Positions 49,773-58,016 are shown, counted from the stretch's first letter. The stretch: DNA of 64,000 nt from Actinomycetospora chiangmaiensis DSM 45062 (GCF_000379625.1 NZ_KB903219.1:1-64000); one strand, 5' to 3'. A program made the numbers and translations. The notes: generated from the sequence alone by a model not told the origin.

Positions 49773-50629
49773 CCGCCACCGACGGGCGGACCCGGACCGG
49801 GGGCGAGGACCCCGGCCCGGCCGACCCGCCGGAACCGACCGGCGACGACCACGCCGCCGCGTCCGTCGACGGCCCGGCGATCGCGCGGGTGCGGATGCGC
49901 GCCGCGTCGGCCCCGCCGCGTCCGAGCCCGGGCCCGGTGCCGCCCGGTGTCGCCCGCCGCATGGGTCGCCACGCCCGGGCGGAGTCCGAGGGCACGGGGC
50001 ACACCCCGCCCCCGGACTACCGCCCCCGGCACGCCGCGCCGGCCGAGGACGGCGCCGTCGCCGCGCCGATCGCGCTGCGGCCCCCCGCGGGGCCCCCGAC
50101 GCCGGCCGCCCCGCCCGACGTCGAGATCGACCCGACCCCGGTGCGGGGTCTGCCGCTGGCCTCGACGTTCCCCGCCTCCGCCGTGATGGCCTCGGAGACG
50201 GTGCCGTCGGAGGACAAGAAGCCGCTCTACGGCTGGCAGCCCGGGCCGGACGTCGGCGGGATCGACGCGCCGCCGCCCGCCCGGCAGCGCATCGTGCTCG
50301 CAGAACGGCGCTCGCCGACCCGCGCCGTCGGCACGGTCGCCGAGATCGAGCAGCAGACCGCGACCGGTGAGCTGCTCCTGTCCAACCTCATGCGCTCGCA
50401 GCTCATGCTCGCCGCGCGCCTCGCGGTGGTCGCCGTGATCGTCCTCGGCGTCCTGCCCGTCGTCTTCCTGACGATGCCGCGGGTCGCGACGACGGTGGTG
50501 TTCGGCGTCTCGCTGCCGTGGGTGCTGCTGGGCGTGCTGGCCTTCCCCTTCCTGCTGGTGCTGGGCTGGCTCTACACCCGCACCGCCGAGCGCAACGAGC
50601 TCGACTTCGCCGACGACGTCGAGGACTGA
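49769..50629 (+). CDS. DUF485-like membrane protein with long disordered N-terminus
   Basis: A 286-aa protein. The first ~190 residues are disordered, rich in Pro, Ala and Asp. The C-terminal ~90 residues hold two helices (LAVVAVIVLGVLPVVFLTMP and VSLPWVLLGVLAFPFLLVLGWLYTRTAERNELDF), the DUF485 pattern found beside acetate symporters. It follows the LytTR gene with ATGA overlap and is 6 bp before a symporter gene, so this is likely a regulator/symporter operon with a membrane subunit fused to a long extension. Confidence 0.8.
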   Translation: MTATDGRTRTGGEDPGPADPPEPTGDDHAAASVDGPAIARVRMRAASAPPRPSPGPVPPGVARRMGRHARAESEGTGHTPPPDYRPRHAAPAEDGAVAAPIALRPPAGPPTPAAPPDVEIDPTPVRGLPLASTFPASAVMASETVPSEDKKPLYGWQPGPDVGGIDAPPPARQRIVLAERRSPTRAVGTVAEIEQQTATGELLLSNLMRSQLMLAARLAVVAVIVLGVLPVVFLTMPRVATTVVFGVSLPWVLLGVLAFPFLLVLGWLYTRTAERNELDFADDVED

Positions 50630-50635
50630 GCCGCC

Positions 50636-52354
50636 GTGACCGGGTCGGACTCCGTCGTCGCCGTCGTCCTCTTCACGCTCGCCGCCGTCGCGGTGATCGC
50701 GATCGGGTCGCTCGGCGTGCGCGTCACGCGCTCCACCGACGACTTCCTCGCGGCCTCCCGCACCGTGCGCAGCCGCGCCAACGCCGCCGCCATCTCCGGG
50801 CAGTCGCTGTCGGTGGCCTCGTTCCTCGGCATCGCGGGGATCGTGCTGTCCCACGGCGTGGACGGCCTCTGGTACCCGGTGGGGTTCGTCGCCGGCTTCG
50901 GGGTGCTGCTGCTGTTCGTCGCCGCCCCGCTGCGCCGCTCCGGGGCCTACACGGTGCCGGACTTCGCCGAGACGCGGCTGGACTCGACCACGCTGCGGGC
51001 GGTGACCACGCTCGTCGTGGTGGTCATCGGGTGGCTCTACCTCGTGCCGCAGCTGCAGGCGTCCGGGCTCGTCCTCATGGTCGTCACGGGCCTCCCGGGC
51101 TGGGTGGGCGTGCTCGTCGTCGGCCTCGTGGTCACCGCCGCGGTGACCTTCGGCGGCATGCGGTCGATGACCCTGGTGCAGGCGTTCGGCTTCTGGCTCA
51201 AGGGCGTCGCGCTGGTCGTCCCCGCCCTCGTACTGGTGGCCTGGTTCCTCGGGACGGGGCTCACCGCGGCCCCCGACCGCGGCGGGCCGCTGGTGTTCGA
51301 CCGCGCGACCACCGTGGAGATCCACGACTCGGTCGAACTCACCGTGGCCGTGCCGACGACCGTGGAGATCCGCCCCTCCGGCGCGCCGCCGAGCACCGTG
51401 ACCTGGGGGCCCGGTCAGCAGGACGTCCCCCGGGACACCGTGCTGGTGTTCCCCGCCGGCTCGAGGATGCCCGTGATGGGGGAGGCGGTCTCCGACAACC
51501 AGCAGTGGGACAGGCCCTTCGGCGACGGGCAGCGCAACCCGTTGTGGGTCTACTCGCTGCTCCTCGCGACGTGCCTCGGGACGGCGGGCCTGCCGCACGT
51601 GCTGGTGCGCTACTACACCAACCCCGACGGGCGGGCCGCCCGCCGGACCACGGTGCTGGTCATCGCCCTGCTCGGCTTCTTCAGCATCGTGCCGATCGTG
51701 CTCGGCGCGCTCTCCCGGTCCGTCGTCCCCCAACTGCTCACCGCCGGGGAGGGCGACGCCGTCGTCCTGCTGCTGCCCTCCCTGACGATCGGCGGGGTGG
51801 GTGGTGCCGTCCTGGGCGGGCTGGTCGCGGCCGGGATCGCGGCCACGCTGCTCTCGGTGTCCGCCGGCCTGCTGCTCTCGGTGGCCGGGGTGCTCTCCAG
51901 CGACGTGCTGCCCGGGCGTCTCGGCGACTTCCGCATCGCGGCCCACGTGGCGGGGGTGGTGCCGATCGTGGGCGCCCTGGTCCTCGCCCGCCTCGAGTTC
52001 GCCCACGCGGTGACCCTCGCGCTCGCGGTGGCCGCGTCGACGTTCGCCCCGCTGCTGCTGCTCGGGATCTGGTGGCGGGGGCTGACCGACCGCGGCGCCA
52101 TCGCGGGGATCGCGGTGGGCGGGGTGCTGTCGCTCTCGGCGGCGATCACCACCCTGTGCGGGGTGCGCCTCGGCGGGGTCGTCGGCACCCTGCTGGAGCA
52201 GCCGGCGGCCGTGTCGGTGCCGGCCGCGGTGATCACCATGGTCCTCGTGAGCCGCGCGACGGCCTCGCGGATCCCGGCCCAGGTGGGCCGTACCCTGTTG
52301 CGCCTGCACGCTCCCGAGCGTCTCGGGCTCGGCGAGATGCGTGTGGGTCGCTGA
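50636..52354 (+). CDS. Sodium/solute symporter, acetate/monocarboxylate type (ActP-like)
   Basis: A 572-aa SSS-family membrane protein (~13 helices) for Na+-coupled carboxylate uptake. It shows the family's ISGQSLSVASFLGIAGIVLSHGVDGLWYPVGF and a GTAGLPHVLVRYYTNPDGRAARR loop. Residues ~210-285 hold a periplasmic insertion (VEIHDSVELTVAVPTTVEIRP...) not seen in the second symporter of the window. GTG 50636 starts it. The gap 52355-52502 is lower in GC and holds the promoter of the next module. Confidence 0.88.
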   Translation: MTGSDSVVAVVLFTLAAVAVIAIGSLGVRVTRSTDDFLAASRTVRSRANAAAISGQSLSVASFLGIAGIVLSHGVDGLWYPVGFVAGFGVLLLFVAAPLRRSGAYTVPDFAETRLDSTTLRAVTTLVVVVIGWLYLVPQLQASGLVLMVVTGLPGWVGVLVVGLVVTAAVTFGGMRSMTLVQAFGFWLKGVALVVPALVLVAWFLGTGLTAAPDRGGPLVFDRATTVEIHDSVELTVAVPTTVEIRPSGAPPSTVTWGPGQQDVPRDTVLVFPAGSRMPVMGEAVSDNQQWDRPFGDGQRNPLWVYSLLLATCLGTAGLPHVLVRYYTNPDGRAARRTTVLVIALLGFFSIVPIVLGALSRSVVPQLLTAGEGDAVVLLLPSLTIGGVGGAVLGGLVAAGIAATLLSVSAGLLLSVAGVLSSDVLPGRLGDFRIAAHVAGVVPIVGALVLARLEFAHAVTLALAVAASTFAPLLLLGIWWRGLTDRGAIAGIAVGGVLSLSAAITTLCGVRLGGVVGTLLEQPAAVSVPAAVITMVLVSRATASRIPAQVGRTLLRLHAPERLGLGEMRVGR

Positions 52355-52502
52355 ATCACCTACTCGGTGCACACGACGCATACCGTACGTAGGGGCATTC
52401 GCCACTCGAAAGAACCATCTGTACGGGAGTGACGCCCACTAGGGTTCGGCCGTTGGAATTCCGGCACACGGCGGCCCAACTCCCCCCGAAGGGTGACCAC
52501 GC

Positions 52503-52859
52503 ATGAGTGCGACCGAGGCGAGCTCGAGAGGGTCCGACCCGATCGGAGCTCCGACCCCGTACGAAGAGATGCAGCGCAGCCCCGAATTCAAGGCTCTCCG
52601 CAACCGCTGGCGCCGGTACATCTTCCTGATGAGCGGCCTGTTCCTGGCCTGGTTCCTCGTCTACGTCCTGCTGGCCGACTTCGCGCCCGACGTGGTGAAC
52701 ACCCGTCTCGGCGGCACCAACTTCACCGTCGGGCTCGTGCTCGGACTCCTGCAGTTCGTGTCGACCTTCGTGATCGCGGTGGCCTACGCGAAGTTCGCCG
52801 AGAAGAACATCGACCCGCAGGCCGAGGTGCTCCGGGCGACGGTGGAGGAGAAGCTGTGA
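52503..52859 (+). CDS. DUF485-domain membrane protein
   Basis: A 118-aa, two-helix membrane protein (YIFLMSGLFLAWFLVYVLLADFAPD and VGLVLGLLQFVSTFVIAVAYAKFAEK). The DUF485 family typically sits next to the acetate symporter (YjcH-ActP in E. coli) and supports its function. It is translated with the symporter gene (GTGA overlap). Confidence 0.93.
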   Translation: MSATEASSRGSDPIGAPTPYEEMQRSPEFKALRNRWRRYIFLMSGLFLAWFLVYVLLADFAPDVVNTRLGGTNFTVGLVLGLLQFVSTFVIAVAYAKFAEKNIDPQAEVLRATVEEKL

Positions 52860-54481
52860 GGACCGGAGTGCTCGCGCAGGGCGGTACCGCGCAGCTCGGC
52901 AATCCCTACCTGAACATCGGCATCTTCCTCGGTTTCGTCCTCATCACGCTGCTCATCGTCTACCGGGTGAGCCGGTCGGCGACGACGGCCTCGGACTACT
53001 ACGCGGCCGGCAGTTCGTTCACCGGTCCGCAGAACGGTGTCGCGATCTCCGGCGACTACCTGTCCGCAGCGTCCTTCCTGGGGATCGCCGGGGCCATCGC
53101 GGTCAACGGCTACGACGGGTTCCTCTACTCGATCGGCTTCCTCGTCGCGTGGCTCACGGCGCTGCTGCTCGTCGCCGAACTGCTCCGCAACGTCGGCCGC
53201 TTCACCCTCGGCGACGTCCTCGCCTTCCGGATGAAGCAGCGCCCGGTCCGGGCGGCCGCGGCCGTCTCGACGCTCGTCGTCTCGTTCTTCTACCTGCTCG
53301 CGCAGATGGCGGGGGCCGGTGGCCTGATCTCGCTGCTGCTCGGCATCCCGAAGACGCCGGGCACGATCTTCGACGGGCAGGCGCTGGTCATCGCCCTCGT
53401 CGGCCTCGTCATGATCGTCTACGTCCTCTACGGCGGCATGCGCGGCACGACGTGGGTGCAGATCATCAAGGCGACCCTGCTCGTCATCGGCGCCGCCGTG
53501 ATGACGGTGTGGGTGCTCGGGCTCTACGGGTTCGACCTGTCCGCGCTGCTCGGCGCGGCCGACCAGGTGTCGCCGGCCAACCTGATCAACGCCGGCAACC
53601 AGTACGGCAAGACGATCACCAGCCGGATCGATTTCCTCTCGCTGGCGGTCGCGCTGGTGCTCGGCACCGCCGGGCTCCCGCACGTTCTCATGCGCTTCTA
53701 CACCGTGCCGACGGCGCAGGAGGCGCGCCGCTCGGTGAACTGGGCGATCTGGATCATCGGCATCTTCTACCTGTTCACCCTGGTGATCGGGTATGGCGCG
53801 GCCGCCATCGTCCCGCCGAACCTGCTGTCGTCGAAGAACGTCAACGACGCCGCCCCGCTGCTCGCCTTCGAACTCGGCGGCACCCTGCTGCTCGGCGTGG
53901 TCTCCGCGATCGCCTTCGCGACGATCCTCGCGGTGGTCGCGGGCCTGACCATCACCTCCGCGGCGTCCTTCGCGCACGACGTCTACGCGTCGGTGATCAA
54001 GGAGGGCAGGCCGGAGCCCGGCTCCGAGGTCAGGGTCGCCCGGCGCACCGCCCTCGTGGTCGGCGTCGTCGCCGTCATCGGCGGCATCCTCGCCAACGGC
54101 CAGAACGTGGCGTTCCTCGTGGCGCTGGCGTTCGCGGTCGCGGCGTCGGCGAACCTGCCGACGCTGCTGTTCTCGCTGTTCTGGAAGAAGTTCAACACCA
54201 CCGGGGCGCTGTTCTCCACCTACGGCGGCCTCGTCGTCTGCGTGGTGCTGATCCTGCTGTCGCCGGTGGTGTTCGGGTCGGCGGGCGAGGCGATCTTCCC
54301 GCTGTCGAACCCCGGCATCGTGTCGATCCCGCTCTCGTTCCTGCTCGGTGTCGTCGGCACGTTCGTCGGGGCGAGCCGGGGCGACGCCGCGGAGCAGGCG
54401 GAGCACGAGCGCAAGGCCGCGGAGATGGAGGTCCGGTCGATGACCGGGGCGGGCTCGTCGAACACGGCGGCCCCGCACTGA
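52856..54481 (+). CDS. actP: Cation/acetate symporter
   Basis: A 541-aa SSS-family symporter with 13 helices, close to the classic ActP: YAAGSSFTGPQNGVAISGDYLSAASFLGIAGAIAVNGYDGFLYSIGFLVAW, LLAQMAGAGGLISLLLGI and GTAGLPHVLMRFYTVPTAQEARRSV. It imports acetate with Na+ for growth or scavenging. The GTG start overlaps the DUF485 stop. A strong hairpin ends the unit. It is the second, more canonical of two symporter modules in tandem downstream of the LytTR regulator. Confidence 0.95.
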   Translation: MRTGVLAQGGTAQLGNPYLNIGIFLGFVLITLLIVYRVSRSATTASDYYAAGSSFTGPQNGVAISGDYLSAASFLGIAGAIAVNGYDGFLYSIGFLVAWLTALLLVAELLRNVGRFTLGDVLAFRMKQRPVRAAAAVSTLVVSFFYLLAQMAGAGGLISLLLGIPKTPGTIFDGQALVIALVGLVMIVYVLYGGMRGTTWVQIIKATLLVIGAAVMTVWVLGLYGFDLSALLGAADQVSPANLINAGNQYGKTITSRIDFLSLAVALVLGTAGLPHVLMRFYTVPTAQEARRSVNWAIWIIGIFYLFTLVIGYGAAAIVPPNLLSSKNVNDAAPLLAFELGGTLLLGVVSAIAFATILAVVAGLTITSAASFAHDVYASVIKEGRPEPGSEVRVARRTALVVGVVAVIGGILANGQNVAFLVALAFAVAASANLPTLLFSLFWKKFNTTGALFSTYGGLVVCVVLILLSPVVFGSAGEAIFPLSNPGIVSIPLSFLLGVVGTFVGASRGDAAEQAEHERKAAEMEVRSMTGAGSSNTAAPH

Positions 54482-54489
54482 CCGGCCTG

Positions 54490-54542
54490 CACCCGGTGGG
54501 GCGGCGTCCCACCGGGTGCCCCACGTGGTGCCCCACCGGGTG
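54490..54542. terminator. Hairpin with one left arm and two right arms
   Basis: CACCCGGTGGG (54490-54500) can pair with CCCACCGGGTG at 54508-54518 or with the second copy at 54532-54542. It stands just after the symporter stop. The choice of partner gives two alternative hairpins. Confidence 0.75.
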
Positions 54543-54572
54543 CTCACCCGGATGCAGCGCACAATGGAGCCC

Positions 54573-54893
54573 ATGAACGTCCCGGCCGTGACGGTGTCCG
54601 AGGTACCCGCGGGTGCCACGCTGCTCGACGTCCGCGAGGACGAGGAGTGGGCCGCCGGCCACGCCCCCGAGGCGGTGCACGTGCCGATGTCGGCGTTCCT
54701 CGAGCGGCTCGACCAGGTGCCCGACGGACCGCTCGCCGTGGTGTGCCGCGTCGGCGGCCGCTCGGCCCAGGTCACCGCCTACCTGCGCAACCAGGGACGG
54801 GACGCGGTGAACGTGACGGGCGGGATGCTCGCGTGGGAGGCCGCCGGTCGCCCGGTCGTCGCCGACGGTCCCGGCCCGGCCCAGGTGGTCTGA
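54573..54893 (+). CDS. Rhodanese-like sulfurtransferase domain protein
   Basis: A ~106-aa single rhodanese domain. LLDVREDEEWAAGHAPEAVHVPMSAF is the conserved first half; the active-site loop is CRVGGRS (C58). Such proteins transfer sulfane sulfur, for example to cyanide or thiol carriers. ATG 54573 is chosen; ATG 54564 or 54552 upstream are possible. It precedes the DUF4328 gene by 4 bp. Confidence 0.9.
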   Translation: MNVPAVTVSEVPAGATLLDVREDEEWAAGHAPEAVHVPMSAFLERLDQVPDGPLAVVCRVGGRSAQVTAYLRNQGRDAVNVTGGMLAWEAAGRPVVADGPGPAQVV

Positions 54894-54897
54894 GCCC

Positions 54898-55815
54898 GTG
54901 ACCTGTCCGCGGTGCGGTCGCGAGCAGCCGCCCGGTGCGTCCGGGCGCTTCTGCGTGCACTGCGGCCGCGTGCTCGGCGGGGTCCGCTGGGTCGCCTCCA
55001 CCCCGGACGCAACGCGGCCCCGGGCGTCCGCCCCCCGGCGCGCGCCCTACGCCGGACCGCCGCGCTACCCGTCGATCCCGCGGTGGAGCCTGTGGCCGTG
55101 GGCCGCGCGCCCCGAGCCGGGCGGGCCCGACGGACCGCTCGCGGCGCCCGCACCCGCCGCGCCCGCGGACGCCCTGCGGGCCACCGCCGGGCTGCTGCGC
55201 CGGCTCGCCCTCACCACGGCCCTGCTCTGCGGCGTCGCCGCCCTCGGTGAGGTCTTCCGCTACGTCCTGCTGCTCCTGAGCCGTGACCGGGCGCTCTCCG
55301 GGGTGCTGCTCGGCTGGTCCGACGCGATCGTCGGCATCTTCGGGCTGCTCGCCCCCGCCGCCGCCCTCGCCACCGGCGCCGTCTTCCTGCGGTGGCTGCT
55401 GCAGGCGCGCGGCCTCGCCGCGGACGCGTCGGGCACGCGACCCTGGCGCTCCACGCGGATGCTGCTCCTGGGGTGTGTCCTGCCACCGCTCACGCTGACC
55501 GTCCCGGGCGCGACGCTCGCCGAGATCGAACACGCCGCCGCCGGGTTCGCCGCCGACCGCCGGCCGACGCCCTCGCGTCCGGTGCTCGCGTGGTGGGCGG
55601 CGTGGGCGGTCGGCGTCGTGCTCGGCGTCGTCACCGTGGTGCAGGGGTTCGGCGAGAGCACCCAGGCGCTCGCGGACGGCGTCGTGCTGCACTTCTGGTC
55701 CGACGTCGTCGCCGTGGTCGTGGCGCTGCTGACCGTCCGGGTCACCGCCCACCTGACCGAGCTGCTCGCCCCCGTCCTGCGTCGGACGGGCCGCAGCTAC
55801 GTCGTCGCGGGCTGA
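54898..55815 (+). CDS. Zinc-ribbon DUF4328 membrane protein
   Basis: A 305-aa protein. The N-terminal CPRCGREQPP...FCVHCGR is a zinc ribbon (two CxxC). A disordered stretch (~residues 25-95) is followed by four to five helices with WSDAIVGIFGLLAPAAALATGAVFLRWLLQAR, RPWRSTRMLLLGCVLPP and a C-terminal WWAAWAVGVVLG, as in DUF4328 proteins. Function unknown. The GTG start is 4 bp after the rhodanese stop. Confidence 0.82.
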   Translation: MTCPRCGREQPPGASGRFCVHCGRVLGGVRWVASTPDATRPRASAPRRAPYAGPPRYPSIPRWSLWPWAARPEPGGPDGPLAAPAPAAPADALRATAGLLRRLALTTALLCGVAALGEVFRYVLLLLSRDRALSGVLLGWSDAIVGIFGLLAPAAALATGAVFLRWLLQARGLAADASGTRPWRSTRMLLLGCVLPPLTLTVPGATLAEIEHAAAGFAADRRPTPSRPVLAWWAAWAVGVVLGVVTVVQGFGESTQALADGVVLHFWSDVVAVVVALLTVRVTAHLTELLAPVLRRTGRSYVVAG

Positions 55816-55846
55816 CCCACGGCCTGTCGATCCACCGCCTGCCGAC

Positions 55847-56407
55847 TCAGGCGGCGCCGCCGAGGCTCGCGACGCCACCGGCGGACGGCGGCGCGGTCGG
55901 GTCGGTCCCCGCGTCGGCCGGCATCTCGCGGGCGACGAAGTCCTCCACGTGGAACAGGTTGTCGCCGGCGCGGCGCACGATCCGCAGGAGCGTCGTCATC
56001 GAGGCGACCTCCTCGACCTGTTCCTTGAGGTACCACTGCATGAACTGCTCGCCCAGGTAGTCGCCCTGGTCGCGCGCGGTGCGGGCCAGCAGCGTGATCT
56101 GGTCGGTGACCCGGCGCTCCTGGTCGAGGACCAGCTCCACGACGTCCTCGACCGACTTGAAGTCGTTGCGGACCTCGTCGACGCCCGGGATGCGGACGTG
56201 CACGTCGTTGTCGAGCAGGTACTGCACCATCCCCATGGCGTGGTTGCGCTCCTCGAGCGCCTGCGCGTAGAAGTGCGCCGCCAGCTGCGGGAGATCCTCG
56301 TCGTCGCAGTACACGGCGACCGCGGTGTACTGCTGCGACGCCGTGAACTCGTGGCGGATCTGGTCACGCAGGAGGTCGTGGAACCTCGAGGGGGACGGCT
56401 CTTCCAT
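55847..56407 (-). CDS. bfrB: Ferritin (BfrB-type)
   Basis: A 186-aa nonheme ferritin storing iron as ferric mineral. Four-helix bundle with ferroxidase residues in LRDQIRHEFTASQQYTAVAVYC, HFYAQALEERNHAMGMVQYL and the later LLARTARDQGDYLGEQFMQWYLKEQVEEVASM. The ATG at 56407 gives MEEPSPSRFHDLL, and the upstream frame is only repeat-derived. It lacks a ribosome site but has a TACACT -10 exactly placed for a leaderless mRNA, with an IdeR-like box over it. The C-terminal ~20 residues form a Pro/Ala/Gly tail. Confidence 0.93.
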   Translation of the reverse strand: MEEPSPSRFHDLLRDQIRHEFTASQQYTAVAVYCDDEDLPQLAAHFYAQALEERNHAMGMVQYLLDNDVHVRIPGVDEVRNDFKSVEDVVELVLDQERRVTDQITLLARTARDQGDYLGEQFMQWYLKEQVEEVASMTTLLRIVRRAGDNLFHVEDFVAREMPADAGTDPTAPPSAGGVASLGGAA

Positions 56408-56413
56408 CCCGGG

Positions 56414-56419
56414 AGTGTA
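56414..56419 (-). promoter_or_regulatory. -10 element of a leaderless bfrB promoter
   Basis: On the minus strand TACACT ends seven bases before the A of the ATG (56407), so transcription would begin at the start codon itself. No Shine-Dalgarno lies between them. Confidence 0.5.
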
Positions 56420-56435
56420 GGTCAGCCTAACCTCG
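56417..56435 (-). promoter_or_regulatory. IdeR/DtxR iron box upstream of bfrB
   Basis: On the minus strand CGAGGTTAGGCTGACCTAC matches 15 of 19 positions of the IdeR consensus TTAGGTTAGGCTAACCTAA. It starts nine bases upstream of the ferritin start codon and overlaps the -10 by three bases, so iron-bound IdeR should affect bfrB directly. Confidence 0.8.
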
Positions 56436-56451
56436 CGAGGGTATGGCGTCC

Positions 56452-56531
56452 GCCTCGCCGCACCCCCGCCTCGCCGCACCCCCGCCTCGCCGCACCCCCG
56501 CCTCGCCGCACCCCCGCCTCGCCGCACCCCC
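56452..56531. repeat. Five perfect 16-bp tandem repeats (VNTR)
   Basis: GCCTCGCCGCACCCCC occurs five times head to tail without mismatch, in the space between the ferritin promoter and the 3' end of the secreted-protein gene. Copy number is likely to vary among strains. Confidence 0.95.
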
Positions 56532-56540
56532 GCCCCGGGG

Positions 56541-58016
56541 TCAGCCGATCGTCGCGGCCACCGCCTTGTCACCGTCCTGCTTGACGGTGAGCGGGAGGGC
56601 CGGTGCACCGAGCTTCGCGCAGTTCAGGTTCTTGAACGAGGCCTGCAGGCGCTGGGCGAGGAAGGTGAACAGGGAGTTCGCGGCCGCCGGGTCGGGCGAC
56701 GGTGCGGCCGCGAAGCGGGCCTGGTCGGCCTTCAGCCGTCCGGGGGCCACCGCGGCCAGGGAGCGGCAGTAGGCGCCGCCGTCGGCGGACGCGGCGGGCG
56801 ACTGGTCGACGCCGAGCCGGTAGAGGACGAGCTTGGCGCGCGAGGGGTTGTCCCCGGCCAGCACCATCGGGTCGTTCGACGGGACGAGCGCGACCGGGTC
56901 GCCCTGGTGCGCGGCGGCCTGCAGCTCGTTCAGCGCGAGCGAGGGAACCGCCTTGCCGCCGTCGCCGAGGTCGGGCGCGGTCATCGGCCGGCAGCCCAGC
57001 GCCGGGTCGATGAACGCGTCGAGCAGGCCGTTGTCGCTGGCGTTGGTCAGGACGGTGCCGCCGAGGCCGGTCGTCGCGGCCGTGTTCTGGGCCGTCCGTC
57101 CGTCGCCCAGCACCCGGTAGGAGGTGGCGAGGTTGTCGCTCTGGTCCTGGTCGACCACCGCGAAGTCGCGGGTGGTCGGGCAGGGCCGGCCGTCGGCGGC
57201 GGTGCCGAGGGCGGGCACGGTGGTCCGACCCGCGGCGACCGCGGCGTTCGCGGCGGCGAAGAACGGCGCCGCGCCGCAGTCGGCGAACTGCCCGAACGGC
57301 GAGTCCGGGGTGCCGTTGACGCAGCCGGCCTTGTCGCCGTCGAGGGTCAGCGTGGTGCCGTTGAAGCCGAACCAGACGCCGACGACCGCGCCCGCGGGCA
57401 GCTGCGGGGTGATCGGCGCGGCGGCGGGCCGGGACCCGTCGTCGATCACCAGCGGGTGGTAGACCGACAGCGCGCCGGTGGCGGGGTCGAGCACGCTGGC
57501 CTCGACGAACGCGGCCTGCGCCTTGTTCGCCTCGTGGCACGCGCCCTGATCCCCGGAGCCCTTCAGCCGGTAGGGGGTGGCGAGCCCGGCGGCCGTCAGC
57601 GGCGCGGGCGGCACCACGAGCGTGCAGTTCGGGTTCGGCTGTTGCTGTTGCTGTTGCTGCTGCTGGTGCGGCTTCTGGGCGTCAGACTTGTGCATGCCGG
57701 CCGCCGCGGCGGCGTCGGGCGTGGCTGACGCGCTCGTCGTCGCGGACGCGGCGGTCGTGGTGCCCGCCGCGCCGTCGCCCGTCCCGCCGTTGTTCGTCCC
57801 CGGGTCCGCCTGGTGCGACCGACCGGTGACGGCCGAGGTCAGACGGGACAGCAGGGAGGGGGCCCGTCCGTGCTGCGAGCTCGTCGAGCCGTTCGTCGGG
57901 GTGTCGTTCCTCCGGGAGGACGCCCAGGCCTGTGCCGCCCCGAGGACGAGCAGGATCGAGAGCGGGACGGCGACCGCCCACCGCGGGATGCGCGGCCGGG
58001 CCGAGTGTCGGGACAT
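56541..58016 (-). CDS. Secreted protein with poly-Gln tract, unknown function
   Basis: A 491-aa exported protein. Signal-like N-terminus (WAVAVPLSILLVLGAAQAWASSRRN), a disordered Thr/Ala/Ser stretch, then HQQQQQQQQQP (nine Gln, encoded by CAG/CAA), and a domain starting NPNCTLVVPPAPLTAAGLATPYRL with several Cys (for example CHEA, DCGAAPF, CRPM, NCAKLG). The Cys content fits an extracytoplasmic, disulfide-bonded protein. No recognised family. ATG 58016 follows GAAGGA and gives the signal peptide. Its first ~112 codons overlap the end of the reductase gene in another frame. Confidence 0.75.
   Translation of the reverse strand: MSRHSARPRIPRWAVAVPLSILLVLGAAQAWASSRRNDTPTNGSTSSQHGRAPSLLSRLTSAVTGRSHQADPGTNNGGTGDGAAGTTTAASATTSASATPDAAAAAGMHKSDAQKPHQQQQQQQQQPNPNCTLVVPPAPLTAAGLATPYRLKGSGDQGACHEANKAQAAFVEASVLDPATGALSVYHPLVIDDGSRPAAAPITPQLPAGAVVGVWFGFNGTTLTLDGDKAGCVNGTPDSPFGQFADCGAAPFFAAANAAVAAGRTTVPALGTAADGRPCPTTRDFAVVDQDQSDNLATSYRVLGDGRTAQNTAATTGLGGTVLTNASDNGLLDAFIDPALGCRPMTAPDLGDGGKAVPSLALNELQAAAHQGDPVALVPSNDPMVLAGDNPSRAKLVLYRLGVDQSPAASADGGAYCRSLAAVAPGRLKADQARFAAAPSPDPAAANSLFTFLAQRLQASFKNLNCAKLGAPALPLTVKQDGDKAVAATIG

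Noticed and set aside
49643-52405. A 920-codon minus-strand frame over the LytTR and symporter genes
   Set aside because: Shadow of real genes on the plus strand; composition (Gly/Arg/His/Asp) and lack of ribosome site argue against coding.
52355-52502. A GlxR/CRP-type operator before the second acetate-symporter module
   Set aside because: No TGTGA-N6-TCACA-like dyad can be read; only short CCGTAC/GTACGG inverted halves are present, too weak to call.
56452-56531. Possible CRISPR array
   Set aside because: The repeats are 16 bp and head to tail with no spacers, and there are no cas genes.
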